This document shows positions 35,079-44,424 of a stretch of 64,000 nt of DNA, piece after piece (position 1 is the stretch's first letter; each line of letters begins with the position of its first letter). The position numbers and the translations under genes were made by a program. This stretch comes from Vallitalea pronyensis (GTDB lineage Bacteria; Bacillota; Clostridia; Lachnospirales; Vallitaleaceae), in the NCBI RefSeq assembly GCF_018141445.1, contig NZ_CP058649.1, positions 3,801,001 through 3,865,000 of the forward strand. Direction: 5' to 3'. The notes under the pieces were generated by a model that ran no database searches, was not told where the DNA came from, and saw nothing but the letters and a program-made list of their open reading frames with translations.

Positions 35079-36620
35079 ATGAAAAAAAGTTCTGTTATAA
35101 AAGGTACCATTATTTTAACAATAGCGGCTCTCATTACACGTACATTGGGCTTTGCCAATAGAATATACCTGTCTCATTTAATTGGTGCTGAAGGTATGGG
35201 ACTCTTTCAATTAGTGTTTCCTATTTATATGATTAGTTATACCATTTGTTGCTCTGGTATCTTTACAGCTGTATCAAAGCTTATCGCTGAAGAAAAAGCG
35301 AAACACAACCATGCTAATCTAAAACGTATTGTACGTCTATCAACGACCATATCCCTTTTGCTTGCAATCATTATTATGGTTTTAATAGCAACTAATTCGG
35401 ATCTAATTGCTCGGCGACTCCTTAATGAACCACGAACAGGATTAGCCATTAAACTCATGGCATTCTCCATGCCTTTTACCGCAATTGTCTCGTGCATAAA
35501 GGCTTACTTCTACGGTTTAAAGTACCCAACTGTACCTGCGATTACACAAGTTTTAGAGCAGATTACCCGTATTGCCATTATCTATTTCTTATCTGCCATG
35601 TTTATACCCATGGGGCTTACATATGCTTGTGCTATGGCTGTTATAGGCATGATTGGTGGCGAAATCATATCATTACTTATTGCAGGAGCTGCCTATAAGT
35701 GGAATCAAAACCCTAAAACAGCCAAACGTCCTGAAAGGCGTCGCATTATCATAAAAAAAATTGGAGCCATAGCCATACCTATCACTTCTAATCGACTCAT
35801 TACTACTTTGCTGGTTAGTATAGAGACTATCCTTATTCCAACCCAATTACAGGTATCCGGTCTATCCCACTCGGATGCTTTAGGTACTTATGGTATATTA
35901 ACAGGTATGGCCCTTCCACTCATTATGTTTCCTACCGTTTTTACTAACTCCATATCCCTGATGTTACTACCCACTGTATCAGCAGCATCTGCTAGCAAAA
36001 ATAAACGCATGATTAATTTTACCACTTCCAAAACCATGAAATTCACCATTCTTATTGGTATTATTAGTACGTTTTTATTCCTATCCTTTGGTAAAACCCT
36101 TGGGGTCATGGTTTATAATGAAGCTTATGTGGGTGTGCTGTTAACCATCTTAGCTTGGATTTGCCCTTTTATTTACCTTCAAACAACCTTAGGTAGCATA
36201 CTAAATGGTTTAAATAAGCAGCTGATTGTATTTCGGAATAATGTTATTGGATTGACGATTCGTATTGCCTTTATCTTCTTACTTATCCCTTTATATGGGT
36301 TAAAGGGCTATCTATGGGGTTTTTTATGTAGTTTTATGATTGTAGCACTCCTTAATATTATCCATCTTATCCGTATTACATCCATTAATTTTCAAATCGG
36401 TGATTGGATCATTAAGCCCATTATCGTATGTTTAGGCAGTGTATCAACCATTCAACTCATCAATCATTATTTTACAATACCCTTTTCGGTTTTTTCGACG
36501 ACCCTCATTAATATAGGCTTATTCATGGTCCTCCTTATCCCCTTATTATTATTAACGGGTACCATTAAGATAAGTGAAATTATGTTTGTTTTTAAAGGCA
36601 AAAAAAGTCCTAAGCCATAA
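35079..36620 (+). CDS. SpoVB-like polysaccharide/lipid II flippase
   Basis: This 513-aa MOP-superfamily protein has about fourteen transmembrane helices. The N-terminus (ITRTLGFANRIYLSHLIGAEGMGLFQLVFPIYM) is characteristic of SpoVB/MurJ-like proteins of endospore formers. SpoVB takes part in spore cortex synthesis, probably by flipping a peptidoglycan precursor, and paralogues act in vegetative wall synthesis. The ATG at 35079 lies 9 nt from AAAGGA; the frame's earlier ATG at 35061 has no such site. It is a single-gene unit. Confidence 0.88.
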   Translation: MKKSSVIKGTIILTIAALITRTLGFANRIYLSHLIGAEGMGLFQLVFPIYMISYTICCSGIFTAVSKLIAEEKAKHNHANLKRIVRLSTTISLLLAIIIMVLIATNSDLIARRLLNEPRTGLAIKLMAFSMPFTAIVSCIKAYFYGLKYPTVPAITQVLEQITRIAIIYFLSAMFIPMGLTYACAMAVIGMIGGEIISLLIAGAAYKWNQNPKTAKRPERRRIIIKKIGAIAIPITSNRLITTLLVSIETILIPTQLQVSGLSHSDALGTYGILTGMALPLIMFPTVFTNSISLMLLPTVSAASASKNKRMINFTTSKTMKFTILIGIISTFLFLSFGKTLGVMVYNEAYVGVLLTILAWICPFIYLQTTLGSILNGLNKQLIVFRNNVIGLTIRIAFIFLLIPLYGLKGYLWGFLCSFMIVALLNIIHLIRITSINFQIGDWIIKPIIVCLGSVSTIQLINHYFTIPFSVFSTTLINIGLFMVLLIPLLLLTGTIKISEIMFVFKGKKSPKP

Positions 36621-36812
36621 AAGTATATCTTGTTTGGTTTATCCTCATACTTACCATAACTGGAAAAATATATTGCAAATATCATCAACCGTGTTATAAT
36701 AATAGCAAGTCATCACATGTAATCCATTACATGACATAAAAATCAACTATTACCTACAACTTAATTTAAGAAATGAAATCCATTACAGACGAAATTAGAG
36801 GAGGATTCAACA

Positions 36813-37601
36813 ATGCAATTAGGTATTATTGCAAGCTCTACTGAAGAGAGTTTTATTATGGCTCAAAATAAAAACTTATCATTTATTGAACTCTGTGTTA
36901 ATGTGGATCAGGATGTTCATACATTTACACAAACAGTTAATCAAATAAATGATTGGGTATCACTATATGATGTACAGATTGGCTCCATTGGTCGTTGGGG
37001 TGCTGACCGTATCGACGAGAAAGGTCAACCTATAGAAGAAGAACTGCAAAGAGAATACCAGTTAATCAATGCCTGTCAAACACTTGGCTGCCCTGTATAT
37101 ATAACAGGTTGCAATGCACAAGAATCCCTTAGTTACTTGGATAACTGTCAAGCAGCACTCCATTATTTTCAGAAACTCATCACCTATGGACAAGAACGAG
37201 GCATTAAAATTGCCACATATAATTGCCGTTGGAATAATTTTGTTTGTGAAGAAAGGGCTTGGCAGATTATACATGGCCAATTAAAAGATTTGGGGATTAA
37301 GTACGATGCATCGCATAGTTATTATGCCAATAATGATAATTACTTAAGTGAAATTGCTAACTGGGGACATCGCTTCTACCATGTGCACATCAAAGGTGCG
37401 CTGAAGGTAGATGGTCAGCGATACGATGACCCACCTGCTGGTATGGACCAGCTAGACTGGCGTTCCATCATGGCTATATTATACAAAGTTGGGTATAACG
37501 GTTCGTTAAGTATTGAACCTCACTCCACGACTTGGCGGGGCACATTAGGTGATAAAGGTGTTGACTTTACCATTGAATTCATAAAGAACTATATTTTATA
37601 A
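36813..37601 (+). CDS. Sugar phosphate isomerase/epimerase family protein
   Basis: This 262-aa TIM-barrel protein is of the xylose isomerase-like/AP endonuclease 2 family. Motifs fitting metal-binding positions are FIELCVN near the N-terminus, YDASHSYYANND near residue 170, FYHVHIKGA near 195 and GSLSIEPHS near the C-terminus. The substrate cannot be told from the sequence; relatives act on tagatose, inosose or hydroxypyruvate. It is a single gene with AGGAGG and a strong terminator, adjacent to the sugar importer and sulfatase cluster, so a role in handling an unusual sugar is plausible. Confidence 0.8.
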   Translation: MQLGIIASSTEESFIMAQNKNLSFIELCVNVDQDVHTFTQTVNQINDWVSLYDVQIGSIGRWGADRIDEKGQPIEEELQREYQLINACQTLGCPVYITGCNAQESLSYLDNCQAALHYFQKLITYGQERGIKIATYNCRWNNFVCEERAWQIIHGQLKDLGIKYDASHSYYANNDNYLSEIANWGHRFYHVHIKGALKVDGQRYDDPPAGMDQLDWRSIMAILYKVGYNGSLSIEPHSTTWRGTLGDKGVDFTIEFIKNYIL

Positions 37602-37628
37602 ATAACATACCCAGTGTATAGAGGAATG

Positions 37629-37679
37629 CTCCCCTGATGGTAAACATTTTATTATTTCAAATGTCTACCATCAGGGGAG
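37629..37679. terminator. Bidirectional terminator
   Basis: A 21-bp stem (37629-37649 with 37659-37679, one wobble) with a 9-nt loop lies between the convergent isomerase and MFS genes. Confidence 0.9.
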
Positions 37680-37685
37680 TATATT

Positions 37686-38885
37686 TTAGCACTTAGGAAA
37701 ACATTGTGCCTCATTCTTCCCTTTATCTACTTTCACAATTTGCATCATACCAAAACCAATCCCCAAAATCTGAAGACATGCAGCCATATAAAACACAGCC
37801 ATATATCCTGATAAAGATGCTATAACTCCCCAGATAAATGATCCTAGACCATAGCCAATATCCAGTGTACTGAAATATACTGCATTAGCCAGCCCCTTTT
37901 TATGATTAGGCATGACTTCAATCAGTAAGGTGTTGATAACAGGTCCAATAGAGCCTATAGCAAATCCTGCAGGAAAAGCAAGAAATAACATCTGTCCCAT
38001 GGTCCTTACCTGAGTCAAGAAAATTAAAGATATAAAATATACAAAAGTGGACATAAATATAATCTGAAACTTACCAAACTTTTTAACTAAAGGATTGACA
38101 ACAAATCTTGATGCAATCATACCTATAGCATTTATTGTAAAGAATGAACCTATGCTAGTGAATCCTAAGCTGATTGCATAAAGTGCAAGAAAAGACACAA
38201 TGGCACTTTGTGACAATGCATTCAAGAAAAGAATGATGATGGGTAACCGTAAATACGCCCAACTAAATGCATCCTTACAGCCATGACTCTGATGAACAAT
38301 TTTTTCCTCATTCCCATGTCCCTTTCCAAAAAGCATGAGCAGCAATGTCAACAGCCCTATACCCATCATAACGAGAAAAAGTAGTGTGAATCCACGATAA
38401 TCAGGCCCAACCAACCAAAAACCGACAACAGGACCAATCACTGCTGATAAAGACTGGGCTATAGCTGTAAACCCGATACCTTCAAGCAACCTAGACGGAT
38501 GGCAAATCACTGAAATATACGTACTGGTTGCTGTTGTTGACAAGCCAAAGCCTACACCCTGCAAAGTTCTTCCAATAAACACAACTCCGATTGTATCTGC
38601 TAAAAGGAACATGCCTGTAGCCCCAATCATTAGAATAATTCCTATCAAAATGACACGTTTGTTACCTAAGCGCTCAGTCAAACTTCCGGATACAAAACGC
38701 ATGGCTAAAGCACCAACGGTAAATATGGACGTCATAATGCCTGCATAGGTGTCAACTCCCGTTAAATTCTTGGCATAGATTGTCAACAAGGACAAAGAAA
38801 TACTAATAACGATAAACAAGCCAAACATAACGATAAGAGCTATAATGTATCCACGGCTCCACAATTTTTCCTTCCTGTTATTCAT
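37686..38885 (-). CDS. Major facilitator superfamily transporter
   Basis: This 399-aa protein has twelve predicted transmembrane helices. It shows the MFS A-like motif RFVSGSLTERLGNKRVILIG between helices 2 and 3 and a second loop motif, VNPLVKKFGKFQIIFMS, in the C-terminal half. The substrate is unknown; in this setting a sugar or desulfated glycan product is possible, as is drug efflux. The ATG overlaps the stop of a 43-aa ORF (ATGAATAA), and GGTGA inside that ORF serves as ribosome binding site, so translation is probably coupled. It is the last gene of the sulfatase operon. Confidence 0.88.
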   Translation of the reverse strand: MNNRKEKLWSRGYIIALIVMFGLFIVISISLSLLTIYAKNLTGVDTYAGIMTSIFTVGALAMRFVSGSLTERLGNKRVILIGIILMIGATGMFLLADTIGVVFIGRTLQGVGFGLSTTATSTYISVICHPSRLLEGIGFTAIAQSLSAVIGPVVGFWLVGPDYRGFTLLFLVMMGIGLLTLLLMLFGKGHGNEEKIVHQSHGCKDAFSWAYLRLPIIILFLNALSQSAIVSFLALYAISLGFTSIGSFFTINAIGMIASRFVVNPLVKKFGKFQIIFMSTFVYFISLIFLTQVRTMGQMLFLAFPAGFAIGSIGPVINTLLIEVMPNHKKGLANAVYFSTLDIGYGLGSFIWGVIASLSGYMAVFYMAACLQILGIGFGMMQIVKVDKGKNEAQCFPKC

Positions 38886-39009
38886 CAGATATCACCATAT
38901 CTGATGCAGCAATATCCTTATCTTCCCTAAATAACCTAAATTGGATAGATTCAACATCCAGCGAATCACTACCTAGGATATATTCATTCAGTGGAAATAT
39001 TGGATTCAT
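38878..39009 (-). CDS. 43-aa ORF translationally coupled to the MFS gene
   Basis: Minus-strand ATG at 39009, MNPIFPLNEYILGSDSLDVE onward, ending in a stop that overlaps the MFS start codon by 8 nt. AAAGGGG lies 11 nt before the start. The peptide is acidic with no Cys, membrane helix or known domain. The overlap and ribosome binding site argue that it is translated. It could be a true small protein, an N-terminal remnant of a lost enzyme, or a leader that sets MFS translation. Confidence 0.5.
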   Translation of the reverse strand: MNPIFPLNEYILGSDSLDVESIQFRLFREDKDIAASDMVISDE

Positions 39010-39105
39010 ATTTTATACAGCCCCTTTCATTAACTGAAGACCTTATTAGTGTTTTATATGACGCATTCATTATCAAGAAGCTTAATCTGACGGTTATTGT
39101 GTTGT

Positions 39106-40902
39106 TTATTTTGTTCTTCCTGCTACGCCAATGAAGTACTTTCTCATGAACTTGCTTTCATCATCAAGTTCCATATCATCCACAGTATGAAGAACCATCT
39201 CCTTTGTAATGATTGAATGCTCCCCTGCTGCTGTTATAATTCGACTAAATACTTCATCTCGTTTTACTTCTTTTGTCAGATTTAGCAAGGTGATGACCTG
39301 TTTATACGCTCCTGGTTCATAGTCAAATGAACTTAATTCCTTAAAATTATCAAATGACTTGGCGTAAGCTTTCATGGCTTTAAGGTCTTCCACAGTCATT
39401 TCACGGTCCTTAAATAACCCCATGCGTTCATATTGCTCAATGGGTGCATCATTTGCAATCATCTGCGCTCGTATACCATTAATCATCTCAACTTCAACAT
39501 CGTCATCTTCATACACATTCAGTTGAGCAGGGTCTTTGGTTACGTCAAAAAGCATGGTCCCATATTGAGTCGGGTCATTAAAACCTGCTGCACTTACTGG
39601 TATTTTCATAAGCTTACAGCCTTTCGTAAAATCAAATCCATCATGAATCTCTGTCTCTTGAAGTTCTGCAGGCTTAAACATACTTCGCATATGCGTCGGC
39701 ATCAATGTATATTCATTCAGTGGTTTATTGTCTTTCTTGGCAGGTGCCAATAAGTATACATGTTGACCATCTGTTATATTAATATGACTACCATGATAAC
39801 CAAACAATGCTGTTTTTCTAACGGGTTTATCTTCCTGAAGTACTGGTGCTAAAGGCTTACCCATCATCGTAGTCGGAATGTCCACATTGAAGTATTCAAG
39901 AAGGGTTGGCGCAATATCAATGGTTTGTGCCAACGCATCCGTATGTACATTTTTCCTACCACTACGGGGATCCCATATAAACAATGGTATATGGGCAACT
40001 TCATTATACGTGGGCATGATCGACTTAGACCACCAGCCATGTTCCCCTAACATATAACCATGGTCGGTATTGACTATAAGCATGGTGTCTTCCCACATAT
40101 TATACTTATCCATCATATCAAGGACTTTACCAAGATACTTATCACACATGCTGAGTAGAGCTGCATAACGTTTTATACCATGCTGTACCACTGCGTCACT
40201 TTCCATAACCGGTCCATAAGGCGGCCAGTCAAACTCTTCTTCACCATAGTCATTATCAGGATAGAGGTTATAATACTCTTCAGGTGCAAAAAAAGGTTCG
40301 TGAGGGTCAAAGGTTTCAATTTGCAAAAACCAATTATCCTCATTTTTATTCTCCTCCATAAAATTCAAACCATTCTTGAAGGTTACAGCTTGTGGAAAAT
40401 CCTGTTCCTCTTTCAAATACTGTCGATTGACAATATCATGCTTAAGTATGTGAAAACCATAATGCTTCTGCATATACTCCGTCACTTTAAAGGGTGTTTC
40501 AGGAAATTCTACCTTACCGACATAGCCTTTCCACGGGTCACCTTCTTGTCCACGACTGATTTCCCATGAACTATACCTTGTATGATAGGTACACCCACCA
40601 TCTTCCCAGTAGTGTTGATGATCGGAGGTTATATGTGTATAGATGCCGTTATTCTTAAGAATTTCAGGCATGGCATCATCAAAAGGTTCCATGGGACCCC
40701 AACTTCTGTGTAAAAAATTATATCGACCAGTTTGAAGTTCCCTTCTTGCTGGCATACATGGTAAACTACCTACATAACAAGTATCAAAAGTCACGGTCTT
40801 TTCTCCGAGCCTTTTAAAATTAGGTGCTTGGATCCATTCACATCCATAATTTGGTAACATACGTCTGTTTAATGAATCAAACATAACCATAATCGCTTTC
40901 AT
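39106..40902 (-). CDS. Type I sulfatase (formylglycine-dependent)
   Basis: This 598-aa sulfatase has the Cys-type activation motif C-M-P-A-R at residues 49-53 (SLPCMPARRELQTGR), where Cys is converted to formylglycine. Metal ligands are in MVMFDSLNRR near the start and LIVNTDHGYMLGEHGWWSK near residue 290. There is no signal peptide, so it probably works on imported sulfated sugars. In anaerobes the radical SAM enzyme anSME performs the activation, and no anSME gene is in this window. The gene lies 17 nt after the ABC permease gene, so sugar import and desulfation are co-expressed. The second of two ATGs (40902) has the better spacing to AGGAGG. Confidence 0.93.
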   Translation of the reverse strand: MKAIMVMFDSLNRRMLPNYGCEWIQAPNFKRLGEKTVTFDTCYVGSLPCMPARRELQTGRYNFLHRSWGPMEPFDDAMPEILKNNGIYTHITSDHQHYWEDGGCTYHTRYSSWEISRGQEGDPWKGYVGKVEFPETPFKVTEYMQKHYGFHILKHDIVNRQYLKEEQDFPQAVTFKNGLNFMEENKNEDNWFLQIETFDPHEPFFAPEEYYNLYPDNDYGEEEFDWPPYGPVMESDAVVQHGIKRYAALLSMCDKYLGKVLDMMDKYNMWEDTMLIVNTDHGYMLGEHGWWSKSIMPTYNEVAHIPLFIWDPRSGRKNVHTDALAQTIDIAPTLLEYFNVDIPTTMMGKPLAPVLQEDKPVRKTALFGYHGSHINITDGQHVYLLAPAKKDNKPLNEYTLMPTHMRSMFKPAELQETEIHDGFDFTKGCKLMKIPVSAAGFNDPTQYGTMLFDVTKDPAQLNVYEDDDVEVEMINGIRAQMIANDAPIEQYERMGLFKDREMTVEDLKAMKAYAKSFDNFKELSSFDYEPGAYKQVITLLNLTKEVKRDEVFSRIITAAGEHSIITKEMVLHTVDDMELDDESKFMRKYFIGVAGRTK

Positions 40903-40919
40903 CATATTCCTCCTTTGCG

Positions 40920-41858
40920 TTAATTCTTCATCCCTGATGAAACAACACCTTGAACAAAGTACTTCTGTGCAAATATATAAACAATAATCGTCGGAATAAC
41001 CGAGATTAATGTAGCTGCCATCAACCAGTTATAGTGAGTTGCTGCACTTCCTTTAAACATCTGCAACCCTAGCTGAACAGTTTTCATTTTCTCTGAAGTC
41101 GTAAATATCAAAGGATAGAAAAAATCATTCCATGTTGCCACTGTTTTAAAGATAGTCAATGTTGCCAATATCGTCTTTGATAGTGGCACATAGATGTATA
41201 CATACGTTTTTATAGGTCCACAACCATCAATTTTCGCTGCATCATCCAGCGATCTTGGAAATGTGGAATAGAACTGCTTACACAAAAACACACCAAATGA
41301 TCCTGCCATAAAAGGAACAATTAAAGACCAATAGGTATCTAAAAGCCCTGTACCACCTTGTCCCAGGATGTTATTACCACCCACTAAGGGAACCATTCTC
41401 ATAATCATATACTGTGGGATGATGACGGACTGTGGTGAAATCATCAGACCTGTTAAGATCATCACAAAAAGAATATCTCTCCCCTTAAACTTTAACCTGG
41501 CAAAGGCAAATCCACCAATTGAATTAAAAAGAAGACTGCCTCCAACAACAATAGTTGTTACAAATAAACTGTTGGCAAAATATCTTGACCAGTTCCCCAT
41601 TTGCATGGCCTGTCTAAAGGCTTCAATATTAGTAAAGCTTTTTGGAAGCCATCTAAAATTAATCAATGATATTTCTTGGTCGGTTTTAAATGCAGTTAAT
41701 ATCACAAAAATAACTGGTATCAGAACGACAACAACCCACGCTGTTAAAATAATATAGGTTAAAATCAGCTGAAATTGCTCTTTACGCTTCTTGCCAAGCT
41801 TGTTTTTTTTAGTACGCTCTTTATTCTTTTTTTCCTGATTGATTGTATTAGTTTGCAT
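40920..41858 (-). CDS. Carbohydrate ABC transporter permease (MalG/UgpE type)
   Basis: This 312-aa protein has six transmembrane helices and the EAA-type loop DDAAKIDGCGPIKTYVYIYVPLSK that contacts the ATPase. A Lys-rich N-terminus precedes the first helix. The start at 41858 is chosen because AAGGTGGGG lies about 6 nt before it; the longer frame to 41894 overlaps the upstream gene needlessly. It overlaps the MalF-type permease gene by 11 nt. No ATPase is encoded here, so a shared MsmK-type ATPase elsewhere is expected. Confidence 0.93.
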   Translation of the reverse strand: MQTNTINQEKKNKERTKKNKLGKKRKEQFQLILTYIILTAWVVVVLIPVIFVILTAFKTDQEISLINFRWLPKSFTNIEAFRQAMQMGNWSRYFANSLFVTTIVVGGSLLFNSIGGFAFARLKFKGRDILFVMILTGLMISPQSVIIPQYMIMRMVPLVGGNNILGQGGTGLLDTYWSLIVPFMAGSFGVFLCKQFYSTFPRSLDDAAKIDGCGPIKTYVYIYVPLSKTILATLTIFKTVATWNDFFYPLIFTTSEKMKTVQLGLQMFKGSAATHYNWLMAATLISVIPTIIVYIFAQKYFVQGVVSSGMKN

Positions 41859-42738
41859 CTGTTTCCCCACCTTTTCCATAGCGCATATTAACAAGGGTAA
41901 TCGTCAATATAACAACCAGTAATACAACTGCTTGTGATGAAGCATATCCCATTTTATAATACTCAAAACCATTCAAGTAAATCTGATGAGCCAATGTTGT
42001 TGTTGAATTAACCGGACCACCATTGGTGACAATCAACACCTGACCAAATACCTGGAATGAACGTATGCAAGCCATAACAAATATGAAAAATGTTGTTGGG
42101 GCAAGCATGGGTATCGTTATATAAATGAACTTTTGCCAACCATGAGCACCATCAATACTAGCTGCTTCATAAAGGTACTCAGGAATACTCTGCAAACCAG
42201 CCAGATTGAGGACCATGTTATACCCTACTCCAATCCAAATACTCATGATTGCAATGGAAATCATAGCCATTCCTGGGCTACTGACCCATTGAACCGGACC
42301 AATACCAAATTTTCTTAGGGCCATATTTAAAATACCTGCCCTTGTGTCATACAAATATATCCAGGCCATTGATATAGCTACCATAGAAAAGATATTGGGA
42401 AGATAAAACCAGGTTCTATACAATCCCTTACCTTTTAGCTTTTTGTTCAGTAACATGGCCAATCCTAATCCTAGAGCCATTGTTGGAACAATGGTCATTG
42501 CACTATACCTGAGGGTATTCATGAAACCTTTAACAAACAAATCATCTTGAAAAAGGTTGATGTAATTTTTAAAACCAACAAAATTGGCTTCAACCAAGTT
42601 GTAGTCAGTAAAGGACATGGCCACTGACCAAACAACGGGTATCATAATAAATAACAAATATATGAGAAAACTGGGTGCCACAAGCAAATAACCAATGTTT
42701 TGTTTTTCCAGATTTTTTTTCTTTTTCGTCTTCACCAC
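41848..42738 (-). CDS. Carbohydrate ABC transporter permease (MalF/UgpA type)
   Basis: This 296-aa protein has six transmembrane helices. The EAA loop reads YEAASIDGAHGWQKFIYITIPMLAPT near residue 200. It is the partner of the downstream MalG-type permease. The start is one of two adjacent GTG codons (42738 or 42735) after AGGAGG. A 17-bp hairpin separates it from the binding-protein gene upstream, the usual arrangement for making binding protein in excess. Confidence 0.93.
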   Translation of the reverse strand: MVKTKKKKNLEKQNIGYLLVAPSFLIYLLFIMIPVVWSVAMSFTDYNLVEANFVGFKNYINLFQDDLFVKGFMNTLRYSAMTIVPTMALGLGLAMLLNKKLKGKGLYRTWFYLPNIFSMVAISMAWIYLYDTRAGILNMALRKFGIGPVQWVSSPGMAMISIAIMSIWIGVGYNMVLNLAGLQSIPEYLYEAASIDGAHGWQKFIYITIPMLAPTTFFIFVMACIRSFQVFGQVLIVTNGGPVNSTTTLAHQIYLNGFEYYKMGYASSQAVVLLVVILTITLVNMRYGKGGETDAN

Positions 42739-42750
42739 ATCGCCTCCTAA

Positions 42751-42785
42751 AACAACTTGAAGAACCTAAGGTTCTTCAAGTTGTT
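42751..42785 (-). terminator. Intercistronic hairpin between binding-protein and permease genes
   Basis: Perfect 17-bp arms (42751-42767 and 42769-42785) flank a single base and are followed by TTTT on the minus strand. It is likely a partial terminator or mRNA stabiliser. Confidence 0.8.
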
Positions 42786-42799
42786 ATGATTTTACCCAA

Positions 42800-44134
42800 T
42801 TACTCGCTAATAACTTTGTTCCATTGTTCTTCAGCAAAATCGAGTCCCTGTTGTAAACCACCGCCTTGGAATGCTGCGTCCATGGAGGTTCTTAATTCTC
42901 TAACTGCTGCAGTATATTTCGCATTGGGAACAGTTGAATACAAGTGCGAACGTTCATATGCGTGTACAACCTTTTCAAATTCAGGATTCATACCAATGTA
43001 ACTTTCATCCAATGATTTTCTTCCTGAGTAAAAAGAAGCCACATCTTGTGAAATCTTCAATGACTCTTTGGAGAACATATGAATCAACAAGTCTGCTGCC
43101 ACGTCTTTATGAGGTGAGTTTTTGTTTGCTGCCATATAATTACCAATAAGTAACGTATTCATATCACTTTTAATAATACCGATTTGACCTGGGAATGCAT
43201 CATCAAGAACTGCATAAAAGCTATCAGCCATTAACGCCATGGAAGCTGTACCAAGCTGCAGTCCACTACCTGAAGTACCAGGATCCTGAAGCATAATGGC
43301 ATCACTTTTAGATGCTTCAATTAACTTATTCATTGCTGAATAGACACCTGGTGTATTAAATGCTGCCTTTAAGTCATCATTCCAAAGTTTCAAGTTTTTA
43401 TCTTCCATTGAACCAAAAGTAAATACCGTTTGCTCTTGGTCAGGATCAATTTCAAGACCTGAAATAAGTACCATATCATTGTCATCATAAACAGTCATCT
43501 TATCTGCCAAAGTCAAAATATCTTCAAGTGATTTCACATGCATATCTGCTTCTGTAAGTCCAGCTTGTTCAGCAATATCTTTACGATACATAAAAACTCT
43601 TGTTGACGGATAAAACATAGCGTATTGTTGTCCATCATCTTGTCCAGCTAATAATATATTCTCGTGAAAGTCATCATAACCGTCCCAATCTTCAGGCAAA
43701 TAATCATTTAATGGAAGTAAAGCATCCATTGCTTTGATGGTTCCGAATTGTCCATAACCCGTCATAAATACATCGGGTCCTGAACCGCCGATTAAACCAG
43801 TGTTCAATTTTGTAAAATACTCGCTCCAAGCAATATAGCTTAGTTCGTAACTTACATTTGGGTGCTTTTCAACATAATTGTCAAAAATTGTGCGATAAGC
43901 TTTGTCATAAGCAGGATCACCAGAACCAGCCACCCAAATTGAAATCTTTACAGGCTTCTCAGTTTTTTCAGAATCTGATTGACTTTTGTTGCTTTGACTC
44001 GTTGAACTATCACTACCTGTTGAACTTTCTTTATCTTTTGCACTGTCATTACTCTGTCCCCCACATGCAGATAACAATAACGCAAGAATAAGTATTAAGG
44101 ATACCACTGACATTTTTTGTTTCCACTTTTTCAT
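42800..44134 (-). CDS. Carbohydrate ABC transporter substrate-binding lipoprotein
   Basis: This 444-aa family 1 extracellular solute-binding protein has a lipoprotein signal ending LLSACGGQS (Cys24) followed by a Ser/Lys/Asp-rich linker to about residue 60. The body has the typical WVAGSGDPAYDKAYRTIFDNYVEKHPN start and GTASMALMADSFY hinge region. It is the first gene of the operon, with GGGAGG before the ATG, and is directly controlled by a promoter that has a LacI-type operator at its start point. The ligand is unknown; the sulfatase in the operon suggests a sulfated oligosaccharide. Confidence 0.93.
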   Translation of the reverse strand: MKKWKQKMSVVSLILILALLLSACGGQSNDSAKDKESSTGSDSSTSQSNKSQSDSEKTEKPVKISIWVAGSGDPAYDKAYRTIFDNYVEKHPNVSYELSYIAWSEYFTKLNTGLIGGSGPDVFMTGYGQFGTIKAMDALLPLNDYLPEDWDGYDDFHENILLAGQDDGQQYAMFYPSTRVFMYRKDIAEQAGLTEADMHVKSLEDILTLADKMTVYDDNDMVLISGLEIDPDQEQTVFTFGSMEDKNLKLWNDDLKAAFNTPGVYSAMNKLIEASKSDAIMLQDPGTSGSGLQLGTASMALMADSFYAVLDDAFPGQIGIIKSDMNTLLIGNYMAANKNSPHKDVAADLLIHMFSKESLKISQDVASFYSGRKSLDESYIGMNPEFEKVVHAYERSHLYSTVPNAKYTAAVRELRTSMDAAFQGGGLQQGLDFAEEQWNKVISE

Positions 44135-44162
44135 TGTAAAACCTCCCGAAGTTCAATTTAGT

Positions 44163-44209
44163 TAAGCGCTTACGTATAGATTTTATCATAATTTACATTT
44201 ATATGTCAA
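44163..44209 (-). promoter_or_regulatory. Promoter and LacI-type operator of the sugar importer operon
   Basis: Minus strand TTGACA (44204-44209), 18-bp spacer, TAAAAT (44180-44185). The palindrome TAAGCGCTTA (44163-44172) lies at the expected start of transcription, a standard position for repression. Confidence 0.75.
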
Positions 44210-44305
44210 TAAATTAATTATTTAAGTTATATTTTTTATGATATATGCATAATACTATATTGTCTAATATACGTTTACGACATTATTTAATGTCATATTA
44301 AACAA

Positions 44306-44315
44306 AAAGCGCTTA
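44306..44315. promoter_or_regulatory. Second LacI-type operator
   Basis: AAAGCGCTTA shares the AAGCGCTT palindrome with the site at 44163, 143 bp away and 39 bp upstream of the regulator's -35 box. Two sites at this distance could be bridged by a tetramer. Confidence 0.65.
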
Positions 44316-44353
44316 CTTAATAGTTACAAAAAAACACCTATCAAATAGACCAG

Positions 44354-44381
44354 TTGACAAAGGTATTTACATGGGTATAAA
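44354..44381 (+). promoter_or_regulatory. Promoter of the LacI regulator gene
   Basis: TTGACA (44354-44359), 16-bp spacer, TATAAA (44376-44381). It overlaps the ATG at 44371, which rules that codon out as the translation start. Confidence 0.65.
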
Positions 44382-44424
44382 ATATATAAGAAACCAAATG
44401 ATTAACTTACGAAAGTGTGAAAAT

